Below, in pieces: positions 1-8,235 of a stretch of 64,000 bases of DNA. The notes under the pieces are model-generated. The model saw nothing but the letters and a program-made list of their open reading frames with translations, was not told where the DNA came from and did no database searches. A program made the translations under genes and the position numbers. How positions within the stretch are numbered: the first letter of the stretch is position 1; each line of letters begins with the position of its first letter. The DNA comes from Ignavibacteria bacterium (lineage in GTDB: Bacteria > Bacteroidota > Ignavibacteria > Tepidaquicellales > Tepidaquicellaceae): the NCBI GenBank assembly GCA_036262055.1, contig DATAJP010000003.1, forward strand, positions 1,039,001 through 1,103,000, written 5' to 3'.

Positions 1-1027
1 ATAAAATGTTAATCCATGCAATACCTCCAAGTCCCGCATTTCTTGTTGATAATAAATGCGCTAAGCTTCCCATAAAATTATTCTGAGTATTTTGTCCAAA
101 AGCTACGAGTATATCATCAGATTGACTCATACTTGCGTATGGATCAATTGATGTCCATGCATCAATTTCGGAAATCTGAACAACTAAATTTTCATTTGCA
201 TAAATAGTCGCAACGGAGTTAAACATGCCTGTCACAAAGTTAGCAACGTTCTGCATGTTAGAGCCGTTATCGAGATACATCCTGTTATCGCACTCAAAAT
301 AAACCTTAACAGGAGCTGTGCTGCCTGCAGGATTATCTGTAATTTGTTCGGTTATATTATCTTTATAAATAGTAAATTCTTCTTCCCTGCCTTCAAGTCC
401 GCATTTGAAATTACTTGTAATTAACATATCTCTGTCATTATATAGCACATAATTATTTGAATTTGGATTTGTAGTTTTCTCAATTCCTAAAACAAAATTA
501 CCTTCATCATTGGAAATTATTCCCATAACCATATTTTCAAATAAACTTAATGAAACAACAGAGTTATTATCGTTTTTAATAATTCCTCTATAATGAACTC
601 CGTTCTTAACGTTTACAATGGTTTTTGAAGAACCGCTTCTTTCTTTAACGACGAATTCAGGAGCAAGAATTTCCGCTTTAATCAATTCAAGCTCGATGTT
701 TTCATTACGATTTTTAGGAATAGTTAAATTCAATGCGTTTGAATTTAAGCTGACAAGTTCTCTTAAACTGCTTTTCGATATTACTAAGGGTGTTGAATTA
801 CTTACAATTGATGATAAATTTTCTGTTGCAGGTGATTCATTATAAGTGAATAGCTGTCTTGAACCTGCATTTTCAAAATTTGCTGTTGAAACTTCAGCAG
901 ATATTTTATTGAAATGCTGGTTATATTCGGGAGCTTTCAGCTCCGTGTGTGAGGTTTTTGTTAATCCAAAAAACCCTAATGTTATAATAATTATTAATGA
1001 AGAAATAGTATATAAAACTTTTTTCAT
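1..1027 (-). CDS. Reprolysin-like zinc metalloprotease, N-terminal part, cut by window edge
   Basis: The minus frame is open from an ATG at 1027-1025 to the window edge, giving 342 codons without a stop; the C-terminus is outside. The protein opens with MKKVLYTISSLIIIITLGFF, a signal peptide, followed by a propeptide-like beta-rich region. The last visible residues, around 325-342, read STRNAGLGGIAWINIL, preceded by 'AHLL'. This resembles the segment just before the HExxH zinc site of reprolysin (M12B-like) peptidases that are commonly T9SS cargo in Bacteroidetes. The HExxH motif itself would lie beyond position 1, so catalytic activity cannot be confirmed. The neighbour upstream ends 12 bases before, so the two may be co-transcribed. 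The family call is from pattern only. Confidence 0.7.
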   Translation of the reverse strand, partial: MKKVLYTISSLIIIITLGFFGLTKTSHTELKAPEYNQHFNKISAEVSTANFENAGSRQLFTYNESPATENLSSIVSNSTPLVISKSSLRELVSLNSNALNLTIPKNRNENIELELIKAEILAPEFVVKERSGSSKTIVNVKNGVHYRGIIKNDNNSVVSLSLFENMVMGIISNDEGNFVLGIEKTTNPNSNNYVLYNDRDMLITSNFKCGLEGREEEFTIYKDNITEQITDNPAGSTAPVKVYFECDNRMYLDNGSNMQNVANFVTGMFNSVATIYANENLVVQISEIDAWTSIDPYASMSQSDDILVAFGQNTQNNFMGSLAHLLSTRNAGLGGIAWINIL

Positions 1028-1039
1028 ATTAGTATAATT

Positions 1040-1483
1040 TTATTTGTCTGAAGAATTTTTTGAATCTGACTTTGCATCATTTCCTACAACAGGAGAATCA
1101 GTGGTAATCACTTTTACATAGGTCAAGTTCCTGCTTACATTTCTGCCCCTTAATTTTAACTCAGAAGAATTTACGCTTGTTATATCGTATTCAACCCCTG
1201 AAGAAGTATATGTAAGAGTGGTTGATGTTGCTGAATAATTTCTGCTGATTGGGGTACCCCCGGGACATTGAAGCAATGCGACCCCATCAGTTTGAAAGGT
1301 TACACGTTCATTATAACAAATATCCTGAAGCGCTCCTTCCATTCTGGTCATCTGCCAGGTTCCGATTAATTGTTCGTTTATGCTGCCTGTGAGGAGTTTT
1401 TCGCATTCAGAACCGGTGAAGGTCAGATACAATAAAGGAATGAGAATAAAAACAAATTTCGTTTTTTGTAGAATTTTATTCAT
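1040..1483 (-). CDS. Small exported protein, lipocalin-like
   Basis: 147 residues. A hydrophobic N-terminal segment (about residues 8-24) marks export; a Cys at about residue 27 follows TGSE, which is not a good lipobox, so lipid anchoring is uncertain. The mature part begins with LIGTWQMTRMEG and alternates short beta strands, reminiscent of the small 'lipocalin-like' proteins of Bacteroidetes that start with a GTW motif. The tail (from about residue 130) is Ser/Asp/Lys rich and probably disordered. It lies 12 bases upstream of the metalloprotease gene in the same direction. Function is unknown. Confidence 0.6.
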   Translation of the reverse strand: MNKILQKTKFVFILIPLLYLTFTGSECEKLLTGSINEQLIGTWQMTRMEGALQDICYNERVTFQTDGVALLQCPGGTPISRNYSATSTTLTYTSSGVEYDITSVNSSELKLRGRNVSRNLTYVKVITTDSPVVGNDAKSDSKNSSDK

Positions 1484-1568
1484 AATTTGTTAATTAGAAT
1501 TTTTTCAAAATACCAATGTCTGTATTAAATAGCAATTATAGTTTTTTTGTTTCAAATAAAAAAAACAA

Positions 1569-1587
1569 AAAGGGCTAAACGCCCTTT
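1569..1587 (-). terminator. Intrinsic terminator of the M14 peptidase gene
   Basis: A perfect 7-bp stem AAAGGGC/GCCCTTT with a 5-base loop lies 36 bases past the stop codon of the minus-strand peptidase gene. On the minus strand it is followed by a run of T (plus-strand A tract 1549-1565). Confidence 0.85.
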
Positions 1588-1622
1588 CTGTTTTAAAAAC
1601 ACACCAATTTGAATTAAAATTC

Positions 1623-4031
1623 CTATTTTAGTAACACCATTTTTTTAATATCGCTGAAGCTTCCCGCCGTTATTTTGTAAAAATATGTTCCGCTTGCAAA
1701 GTTAGAGGCATCAAAATTTATTTTATAAATCCCCGGATTCATTATTTGGTTAACGAGCGATGAAATTTCTTTTCCGCTTATATCATAAATTTTTATATTT
1801 ACAAATTCAGTCTTTGCAATGCTGAACTCAAACGTGGTAGCAGGATTAAAAGGATTAGGATAATTTTGTTTTAGCCCAAACCTGTCAGGAACTGATGAGG
1901 AAATTTGTTCAGCACCAACCAACGAGCTTCGATAATCAACAACACGGAAGTTATCAACATAAATTCCGTCTCCGGGTAATCCTGAATCAGTAAAATATGT
2001 AAATCTGATTCTGATTTTTTGACCAATATATGAGGTCAGGTCAATTTGTTCATTCACCCATGATTTTATATCAGTATATGAGGGCTGGCTGCTTACGGTT
2101 CTCGTATATTTGCCTGGCATGCTTGTCCAGGTCGAACCAAAGTTAGAGCTGACCTGAATACGGGCATAATCGAAGGTGCTTTCCGTTGCCCATTTGGCAT
2201 CAAATTCTATTTTAGGTTTCACCGTATTTGCAAGATTAATTGTATCTATTAATGTAAAAGAATTATTTGAACTATTATTTGAATTGCCATATCTTGAATC
2301 TGCAAATGATTTCAATCCGCTGTAATTTGATACATAAGAAGTGTCCCACTGTAATCCTGTTCCGGCTCTTGTCCATTTTGAAATTCCGTTCTCTGCATTA
2401 TCAAGAAATAATGTATTCCTTGCGCCCACATAAAATGAGATTGTATCGCGCGAAGTCTCGACATTCTCCTGCTTCACTAAAACCATAAGCTTTACTTCAT
2501 CCCCGACATTTGCAGAATTTGAAACAATAAATTTAAATGGATTTGAAGCATTGTTTTTCAAGCTTCTTGATGGTATGCTGTCATAATTTATTGATGTAAC
2601 AAGCGGTGATGCAAGTCCTGACAGCGAACTCATAGTCACCTCAACATTTTTTGAAGTTTTTGAAAGACCTTTATTTTTAATATCAACCTGAATCTGCAAA
2701 GTATCGTTTCTATATCCCCATCCTTTGCCGTTAAGTTTCCAGCTTTTAAAATCAGCATAAGCTCCCGAAACCCATGTGAGATATTTTAAACCGTATAAAT
2801 TCTCATTGCATATCGGAATAATTGTCGCTTGGGATGGCCAAAATCCGCTCCCTCCAAGTTCAGGAGTCCAGCAGTATGTTCCGATTGAGTGAAGATAATC
2901 ACGTGTTGTTCCGCTTGAATAATAATCAAGCATTTCTATTACCGTTCCATATAAATAATTATTACTTGGAGCAAAATCGCCTGCGAACTCGGAATAAATT
3001 TCGTATGATACAGATGAATCATTATATCCGTAAGGATTCAAGTATCTTCCGGCTACCGAATGCATGGAAAAAGCAATCTTAGGTCTTACAGCATCGACAA
3101 TATTTTTAATTGCCTGAGATTCAGGTTCTGAATTTGCAGAAGGACCTCTATAGGTATCACTGCAGGGGTCATTGCTTGAACCTGAGTTCAGCCCGTAACC
3201 GTAGCTGTAATTTCTGTTAAGGTCAACACCGAAACAGCTTCCGTTGTTTCTTCTGTTTTTTCTCCAATTGCCTCCGCCGTTCGGATTTGTTGTCTGATTG
3301 TAAACATAACCGTCCGGATTTACAATAGGAACGAAAAATATCTCACGATTATTGACAAGATACTGAACCTCCGGATTTGATGCATAATTATCCAATAAGT
3401 AATTTATGTAATACATCATTGCCATCATGGAGATCGGCTCTCGAGCATGATGAACAGCATCATAGTATACAGGAGCTTCGGTTGCTGATTCATTCGCATC
3501 AGGATTATCAGAAACTTTTACCATCCAGATTTTTCTTCCTTCGGCTGTCGTGCCTCTGTCTTGCTTAACAGTGATCAAATTCGGATACTGCAATCTGAAT
3601 GAATCAAGCTCACGAACAACTTCATCGTATTTATAATGACCGCCCATTGTTCCGTATTCAAATCCGTCAATATTATCACTTCTTTTTATTTGTTCACTTC
3701 GTTCCAAATCCTGCGGACTTGATGGCTGTCTGTTAGCGTGGTATTCATCCATATCAGGAATTGTTATTTCATAAGCAAAGCCGGAGTTTTTTAATCTTGT
3801 AATCTCTGCTTGATTTATTACAACGGTTATGCCTTCATGTATATGACCTGTGTAATGCTCAACATCTATTCCCGACATCTGCAACCGCTGAATGTCTGAA
3901 GATGAGTTAAGTCTGATTTTAACTTCAGAGTATTTTTCATAAGGGTTGCTTTCATAGTTTTGTTGAAAGTCAAACCGTAATAAAAATACTGCAATTATGA
4001 ATATTAACGTTGTAGAAAGAAAGGTTTTCAT
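1623..4031 (-). CDS. M14 zinc carboxypeptidase with T9SS sorting domain
   Basis: 802 residues, secreted. Domains in order: signal peptide (1-20); N-terminal pro-region (about 30-120); M14 carboxypeptidase domain (about 130-430); a linker; an immune-inhibitor-A/MAM-like beta-sandwich (about 545-700, from DNAENGISKW); and a C-terminal T9SS sorting domain (last 85 residues, starting NYPNPFNPATTFEF). Catalytic residues are visible: zinc ligands His195 and Glu198 in HHAREP, a third ligand His324 in FSMHS, the NPDG and DLNRN substrate-site motifs, and the catalytic Glu391 in TPELGG. It should cleave C-terminal residues from peptides at the surface or outside the cell after T9SS export. It stands alone between two terminator-bounded units. 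Confidence 0.92.
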   Translation of the reverse strand: MKTFLSTTLIFIIAVFLLRFDFQQNYESNPYEKYSEVKIRLNSSSDIQRLQMSGIDVEHYTGHIHEGITVVINQAEITRLKNSGFAYEITIPDMDEYHANRQPSSPQDLERSEQIKRSDNIDGFEYGTMGGHYKYDEVVRELDSFRLQYPNLITVKQDRGTTAEGRKIWMVKVSDNPDANESATEAPVYYDAVHHAREPISMMAMMYYINYLLDNYASNPEVQYLVNNREIFFVPIVNPDGYVYNQTTNPNGGGNWRKNRRNNGSCFGVDLNRNYSYGYGLNSGSSNDPCSDTYRGPSANSEPESQAIKNIVDAVRPKIAFSMHSVAGRYLNPYGYNDSSVSYEIYSEFAGDFAPSNNYLYGTVIEMLDYYSSGTTRDYLHSIGTYCWTPELGGSGFWPSQATIIPICNENLYGLKYLTWVSGAYADFKSWKLNGKGWGYRNDTLQIQVDIKNKGLSKTSKNVEVTMSSLSGLASPLVTSINYDSIPSRSLKNNASNPFKFIVSNSANVGDEVKLMVLVKQENVETSRDTISFYVGARNTLFLDNAENGISKWTRAGTGLQWDTSYVSNYSGLKSFADSRYGNSNNSSNNSFTLIDTINLANTVKPKIEFDAKWATESTFDYARIQVSSNFGSTWTSMPGKYTRTVSSQPSYTDIKSWVNEQIDLTSYIGQKIRIRFTYFTDSGLPGDGIYVDNFRVVDYRSSLVGAEQISSSVPDRFGLKQNYPNPFNPATTFEFSIAKTEFVNIKIYDISGKEISSLVNQIMNPGIYKINFDASNFASGTYFYKITAGSFSDIKKMVLLK

Positions 4032-4099
4032 TTTTTTAGTTTTAAATCAATTTAAATCAATGAGGATATAATATATATTATTATATTGGTTAATTAAAT

Positions 4100-5173
4100 T
4101 TAAGCCGCTGCACCTGCGAGAACTTCCGCACGGTAAGCATTTTTAAGCTTGTCAATAACTTCTTCAAGGTCGCCTTCCATAACTTCAGAAAGATTATAAA
4201 GTGTAAGACCAATTCTGTGGTCAGTAAGACGGTTTTGGGGGAAATTGTAAGTTCTTATTTTTTCGCTGCGGTCGCCTGATTTAACCATCGATTTTCTTTG
4301 TGATGAAAGTTCCTTTTCGCGCTTCTCAAGCTCTGATTCATATAACCTTGAACGTAAAACCTTCATTGCCTTCTGACGGTTTTTTAACTGTGAGCGTTCA
4401 TCCTGACATTGCACTACTATTCCTGATGGTATGTGTGTAATTCTCACTGCAGTTTCAACTTTGTTCACGTTCTGACCGCCTGCGCCGCCTGCGCGATAGA
4501 CATCAATTTTCAAATCATTTTCGTTTATATCAACATCAAAATCTTCCGCCTCCGGAAGCACCGCAACCGATGCAGCAGAGGTATGAACCCTGCCATTTGC
4601 TTCGGTTTTCGGAACTCTCTGAACACGATGAACACCGCTTTCAAACTTGAGCTCTCCATAAACACCTTTTCCCGAAACGCTTAAAATAACTTCTTTTAAT
4701 CCCCCGGGTGTTGAAGATTCATTATAATCCATAAGCTCGGTTTTCCAGCGCTTGTTTTCAAAATATCTTGAATACATCCTGTAAAGCTCCGCAGCAAATA
4801 ATGCTGCTTCCTCACCGCCTGTTCCGGCTCGTATTTCAAGTATTGCATTTTTAGAATCCGCCGGGTCTTTAGGTATCAATAACTCTTTTATTTCATTTTC
4901 AATTTCAATAAGTTTGTTCTCTAACTCTTCCTGTTCAATCTTCGCCATTTCTTTCAGCTCGGCATCATCGGTATTATATAACAACTCCTTATTATCATCA
5001 GCACGCTTTCTGGTGTCGTTATAATTATTATAAGCATTAACAATATCCGTTAAATCGGAATACTCCTTTGAAAGCTCACGGTATTTTTTCTGGTCATTGA
5101 TTACATTCGGGTCGGCAAGAAGTTCAGCCAGCTCAGCATATCTTTGCTTCACTTTTTCAAGTCTTTCAAACAT
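4100..5173 (-). CDS. prfA: Peptide chain release factor 1
   Basis: 357 residues, the normal RF1 length. RF1 releases the finished peptide at UAA and UAG. The GGQ motif is at 232-234 ([10 protein letters not shown]), placing the catalytic Gln in the peptidyl transferase centre. The RF1-type PxT recognition motif reads PKT at 188-190 within [13 protein letters not shown], and the following [10 protein letters not shown] matches RF1 rather than RF2 (which has SPF). No programmed frameshift is present. It is downstream of a small membrane protein gene with only 3 bases between, so probably co-transcribed. No separate release-factor methyltransferase gene (prmC) is adjacent, though it often accompanies prfA. 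Confidence 0.97.
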   Translation of the reverse strand: MFERLEKVKQRYAELAELLADPNVINDQKKYRELSKEYSDLTDIVNAYNNYNDTRKRADDNKELLYNTDDAELKEMAKIEQEELENKLIEIENEIKELLIPKDPADSKNAILEIRAGTGGEEAALFAAELYRMYSRYFENKRWKTELMDYNESSTPGGLKEVILSVSGKGVYGELKFESGVHRVQRVPKTEANGRVHTSAASVAVLPEAEDFDVDINENDLKIDVYRAGGAGGQNVNKVETAVRITHIPSGIVVQCQDERSQLKNRQKAMKVLRSRLYESELEKREKELSSQRKSMVKSGDRSEKIRTYNFPQNRLTDHRIGLTLYNLSEVMEGDLEEVIDKLKNAYRAEVLAGAAA

Positions 5174-5176
5174 ATT

Positions 5177-5542
5177 TTAATAAATATTCCTTTCTCTTAA
5201 ATAAGTATCAACATCGGGCTTATTGAGATATTGCAAAATTAAAATTCCAAAAATCAGACTCACTACGTTTCCTGTCAATATCGAAACTATATCCATTACA
5301 GCTGCATTTCTCATTGTTCCTGCTGTTCCCGGCTGGTTCATAGAATTCAATTTCGAATAAGCCATGAAATCCAATATACATGCAACAAGATTTATAATCG
5401 GGAAAATTCCTGTTATACAGCCCAAACCGCAGGTTGCAATTCCTCCTATTACGGTAGTTCCTCCCCATCCGAGAAGAATGAGTATGTTTACTATAGCCGA
5501 AATAAGGAAAAAAGTTTTCGAGGTATTAAGTTCTGATGGCAT
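5177..5542 (-). CDS. Small membrane protein of unknown function
   Basis: 121 residues with about three hydrophobic segments (roughly 10-30, 33-57 and 82-105). The middle contains Gly/Cys-rich GGIATCGLGCITG, like small Bacteroidetes membrane proteins with a conserved glycine/cysteine interhelical turn. The N-terminus is short and polar, with no signal peptide. It precedes prfA by 3 bases. I do not recognise a function. Confidence 0.65.
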   Translation of the reverse strand: MPSELNTSKTFFLISAIVNILILLGWGGTTVIGGIATCGLGCITGIFPIINLVACILDFMAYSKLNSMNQPGTAGTMRNAAVMDIVSILTGNVVSLIFGILILQYLNKPDVDTYLRERNIY

Positions 5543-5557
5543 ATTTAGTTAGATACT

Positions 5558-5583
5558 GGGATTCCCGCCTTCGCGGGAATGAC
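5558..5583. repeat. Dispersed palindromic repeat, short form
   Basis: ATTCCCGC/GCGGGAAT forms an 8-bp stem with a CTTC loop, flanked by GG and GAC. It is a short member of the repeat family also seen at 9815, 12053, 32909, 51063 and 57830. It lies between two minus-strand units. Confidence 0.7.
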
Positions 5584-5598
5584 TTATACTAATAAAAA

Positions 5599-5646
5599 AA
5601 GAGCAACCCCGTTTTACGGCTTAAGCCGTTTGTCAGGATTGCTCTT
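5599..5646 (-). terminator. Two-tier terminator hairpin
   Basis: Outer stem AAGAGCAA/TTGCTCTT encloses an inner perfect palindrome ACGGCTTAAGCCGT (5616-5629). Read on the minus strand it ends in a run of T right after the stem, 20 bases past the stop codon of the gene at 5667-6005. Confidence 0.85.
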
Positions 5647-5666
5647 CAAAATTAAATAAAACTAAT

Positions 5667-6005
5667 CTATTTTACTAAGTTAAATTTTTCTCCAAATTGA
5701 CCGATTAAAGGCAGTGGTTGAACCTTGCCCTGAAGCGCGTTCATACATCCCATTATCAGGAATATTAACCATGGAATATATAAAATCAGACCTATACCGC
5801 AGGTTATGGTTCCGACGATGCCTGCAATAATGTTAAAAATTAATAAGACAATTGATTGTTCTGTGTGGAACATCACAAACTTGTTTGTTCTATATTCATC
5901 CATCAACAACGGAACGAAAAAGATAAGGTAAGCAACAAACGCCATTGTTTTTCCTTTTTCAATTTCCTCGGGGGTAATGTGAAGCTGTCTGGTAGATTCT
6001 GCCAT
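5667..6005 (-). CDS. DUF4870-like membrane protein
   Basis: 112 residues. A polar N-terminus (about 1-18) is followed by three hydrophobic segments (about 20-36, 47-62 and 65-90). The pattern AFVAYLIFFVPLL...FHTEQSIVLLIFNIIAGIVG...IPWLIFLIMGCMNALQGK matches small DUF4870 membrane proteins, which have a conserved His-x-x-Gln before the second span. Function of the family is not established. It is transcribed alone with its own terminator. Confidence 0.65.
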   Translation of the reverse strand: MAESTRQLHITPEEIEKGKTMAFVAYLIFFVPLLMDEYRTNKFVMFHTEQSIVLLIFNIIAGIVGTITCGIGLILYIPWLIFLIMGCMNALQGKVQPLPLIGQFGEKFNLVK

Positions 6006-6092
6006 TAATATAATTCTCCTTAAGTTTGATTTTTAGAGTTGTGAAAGAATAAAACCGGGCTAATTCCTGATAAAATTCTTGTGTTAAAAATT

Positions 6093-6494
6093 TTATCTGA
6101 AAATAGCTTTAATGCTGCCCCATGTACTTCTTATTCCTGAAACTGAATGGATTACGGATATATTATAACTGTATGAATGCGAACCGTTTGATTCAATATT
6201 TTTAAGACGGTAATAATATATATCATTATTTCTCATATCTACTGAATTATCCTGGTAGGAATAATATGAGTTACTTCCCTTTGCATTAAATGATTCTATA
6301 TAGATAAAGTTTTCGGTATTGCCGGCGCTTCTTTCGAGTTCGAATCTTTGAACACCGTTTTCATTACTTGTTTTCCATTCAATGAAAACACCGTCGTTGT
6401 TGGTGCGCGCAGTAAAATATTGCAGCGTCGCTCCTGCAAGAAGCGAACCGGAAATTAATATGAATGTGATTAGAAGTGGTAAAGCTTTTCTCAT
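6093..6494 (-). CDS. Exported protein with fibronectin-III-like domain
   Basis: 133 residues. Signal peptide at 1-20. The rest is one domain with TNNDGVFIEWKTSNENGVQRF, FELERS and YYYRLKNIESNG, the hallmark strands of the FN3-like domains that usually sit just before T9SS sorting domains in large Bacteroidetes surface proteins. Here the domain stands alone and no sorting domain follows, so it could be a shortened relic of a larger cargo protein or a free surface module. The start ATG directly precedes the signal peptide. Confidence 0.6.
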   Translation of the reverse strand: MRKALPLLITFILISGSLLAGATLQYFTARTNNDGVFIEWKTSNENGVQRFELERSAGNTENFIYIESFNAKGSNSYYSYQDNSVDMRNNDIYYYRLKNIESNGSHSYSYNISVIHSVSGIRSTWGSIKAIFR

Positions 6495-6603
6495 ATAACC
6501 TTAGCATAAATTATAATCATTTTTTGTTAATATCAAGGACTTTTTAAGACGGAAAAATATCAACTATCCAATTTTTATATGCAAAAAATAGTTTTTCTTT
6601 GTA

Positions 6604-6634
6604 TTGACAATAGGCACACATTTGTGTAATTTTA
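6604..6634 (+). promoter_or_regulatory. Possible promoter of the toxin-antitoxin operon
   Basis: TTGAC at 6604-6608, 18 bases, then TAATTTTA at 6627-6634, one base off the Bacteroidetes TAnnTTTG element. The toxin ATG is at 6638, so transcription would start at or next to the start codon, implying a leaderless message. Confidence 0.4.
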
Positions 6635-6637
6635 ATC

Positions 6638-6913
6638 ATGAAATATTTTGATTGGAATGAATCAAAAAACACAAAATTGAAGAAAGAAAGAGGCATTTCT
6701 TTTGAAATTATTGTTAGCCAGATAGAACAAGATAAAATTCTCGACATAATTGAAAATCCTAATAAAAAAAAGTATAAAAACCAGGAAATTTTTATAATTG
6801 AGTATGAAAACTATGCTTATTTAATTCCTTTTTCAGAAGATGAAAAAAAAATATTTCTAAAAACAATTATCCCAAGCAGAAAAGCAACAAAAAAATATTT
6901 AAACTATGGCTAA
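6638..6913 (+). CDS. BrnT-family type II toxin
   Basis: 91 residues. The N-terminal FDWNESKNTKLKKERGISFE fits the BrnT/COG2929 signature (FxWdxxKnxxnxxKHGIxFe), and the C-terminal IIPSRKATKKYLNYG fits its SAR-A-x-x-E-x-x-Y end. BrnT proteins are RelE-fold ribonucleases that inhibit translation. This copy has a Lys/Glu-rich middle and lacks the usual His after KER, so activity is uncertain. Its stop overlaps the next gene by 8 bases, and the partner is a CopG-type antitoxin, which supports the call. Base composition is more A-rich than its neighbours, consistent with a mobile accessory pair. Confidence 0.72.
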   Translation: MKYFDWNESKNTKLKKERGISFEIIVSQIEQDKILDIIENPNKKKYKNQEIFIIEYENYAYLIPFSEDEKKIFLKTIIPSRKATKKYLNYG

Positions 6914-7175
6914 AAAATTAACATATGAAGATGAACTTTTAAAATCTTACGAAGAAGATGAATGGAAGTCTGTAAAGAATTTAAAAGAGAGAAAAAGCGT
7001 ATATAAACAATATGCAAAAAATACATTTCTTAAAAATAAAAGAATAAATATCCGTATTTCTGAGAAAGATTTGATAAGCTTAAAAGTGAAATCCTTGGAA
7101 GAAGGCATTCCTTATCAATCTTTAATCACTACAGTAATTCATAAATACCTTAAAGGCAAACTTAGTGAGAACTGA
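6906..7175 (+). CDS. CopG-type antitoxin partner of the BrnT-like toxin
   Basis: 89 residues. The N-terminal part (YEDELLKSYEEDEWKSV) and the C-terminal INIRISEKDLISLKVKSLEEGIPYQSLITTVIHKYLKG match the CopG_antitoxin family, in which a ribbon-helix-helix binds DNA and the toxin. It overlaps the toxin gene by 8 bases and the downstream kinase gene by 11 bases. In the usual arrangement the toxin is first and the antitoxin second, as here. It probably represses its own operon. Confidence 0.82.
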   Translation: MAKKLTYEDELLKSYEEDEWKSVKNLKERKSVYKQYAKNTFLKNKRINIRISEKDLISLKVKSLEEGIPYQSLITTVIHKYLKGKLSEN

Positions 7176-8115
7176 TAAAGATAGCTTTTACTTAGGCATA
7201 GACGCGGGTGGGACAAAATGCGAGTTGATGATTGCCGATGTAAACCTCAAAAAAATATACGAGTCTAAATTTAAGTCACTTCACTATTCCATTGTCGGAG
7301 CAAAGGTCATTGCCGAAAAGTTTTCCGCTCTTATAAAAACCGTCTTAAAGAAAAATAAGCTTGACATAAAAAACTGCAAAGGTATCTGCATAGGTCTTGC
7401 AGGAGCTCGCGAAAATGCCGACAGAAAATCTCTTAAAAAAGAATTTTCAAAACGGTTAAAGTTCGATAAAATCAGAATTGAAACCGATACTATGACAGGT
7501 CTCTACGGTGCATTCAACGGTGCCGACGGATTGATTTTAATTTCGGGGACAGGTTCGGTTTTATTCGGAAAATCAGGGGAAAAAATTTACCGTGTCGGCG
7601 GTTGGGGACGAATTTTAGGCGATGAAGGAAGCGGATATTGGATTGGGCTTCAGGCATTAAAAAACGCTGTTAAAGAATACGACCTTTTGCAAAAGCCACA
7701 GAGTTCACAGAGAAAAACCAAACCGTTACCCAAAAAAAGTTTGCTTGCTCGTTCACTTGAGAAAAAATATGCTCTGAACGAGATAAATATTGTCGAGCAG
7801 GTATTTCATGGCAATTTCCCTATTCAAAATGTCGCACCGTTGGTTTTGAAGCTTGCCGGAAAAAAAGATAAGGTATGTTTGAAAATTGTCAATGATGCAA
7901 TTGACGGGCTTTTGCATCATCTGGAAACCTTTCTTAAAGTTGCACGGAGGAAAAAATCAATTGATGTTGCTTTCATCGGCTCTATAATAGAGACAGATAA
8001 TCCGCTTTCAAAAAAATTCAAGCAGCGAATAAAAAAAGAACTGCCGTTAATTAATGTAGTTAAGAAAAAAAATCCGCCTGTTTATGGTGCAATCATTCTT
8101 GCTTCTAAATTTTGA
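7165..8115 (+). CDS. BadF/BadG/BcrA-type ATPase, probable N-acetylglucosamine kinase
   Basis: 316 residues with an ASKHA fold. The phosphate-1 motif is at 10-19 (LGIDAGGTKC), the connector/phosphate-2 region at 121-132 (GLILISGTGS), and GDEGSGYWIGLQAL at 152-165 is typical of the BadF/N-acetylglucosamine kinase family. It likely phosphorylates an amino sugar, for instance in wall recycling. The start is a GTG at 7165, inside the antitoxin gene; no ATG comes early enough to keep the phosphate-1 motif, and AAAGG lies 8 bases upstream. Residues 176-192 (rich in Gln, Lys, Pro) look inserted relative to the family and coincide with a repeat-like DNA sequence (7696-7719). Confidence 0.78.
   Translation: MRTDKDSFYLGIDAGGTKCELMIADVNLKKIYESKFKSLHYSIVGAKVIAEKFSALIKTVLKKNKLDIKNCKGICIGLAGARENADRKSLKKEFSKRLKFDKIRIETDTMTGLYGAFNGADGLILISGTGSVLFGKSGEKIYRVGGWGRILGDEGSGYWIGLQALKNAVKEYDLLQKPQSSQRKTKPLPKKSLLARSLEKKYALNEINIVEQVFHGNFPIQNVAPLVLKLAGKKDKVCLKIVNDAIDGLLHHLETFLKVARRKKSIDVAFIGSIIETDNPLSKKFKQRIKKELPLINVVKKKNPPVYGAIILASKF
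7696..7719 (+). repeat. Repeat-like CACAGAG segment inside the kinase gene
   Basis: CCACAGAGTTCACAGAG contains CACAGAG twice, 10 bases apart, followed by AAAAACC. Sequences of this type are common as dispersed intergenic repeats in related genomes (from memory). Here it codes part of a hydrophilic loop. Confidence 0.4.
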
Positions 8116-8235
8116 CGCTGAATTTTTATGATTTCCTTATGATTTAATATGTTTATTTTTTGTTTTACGTTTGCCCTTTTACGTTTAATTATCTTTATAA
8201 ACCTTATAACTTTCAAACCTGATAAACTATTTTAG

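Noticed and set aside
618-1037. Two plus-strand frames at the beginning
   Set aside because: They lie fully antisense to the metalloprotease gene, whose signal peptide and coding pattern are convincing.
8150-8190. TTTTACGTTT repeated twice before guaA
   Set aside because: Low-complexity AT-rich DNA; no hairpin or known motif.
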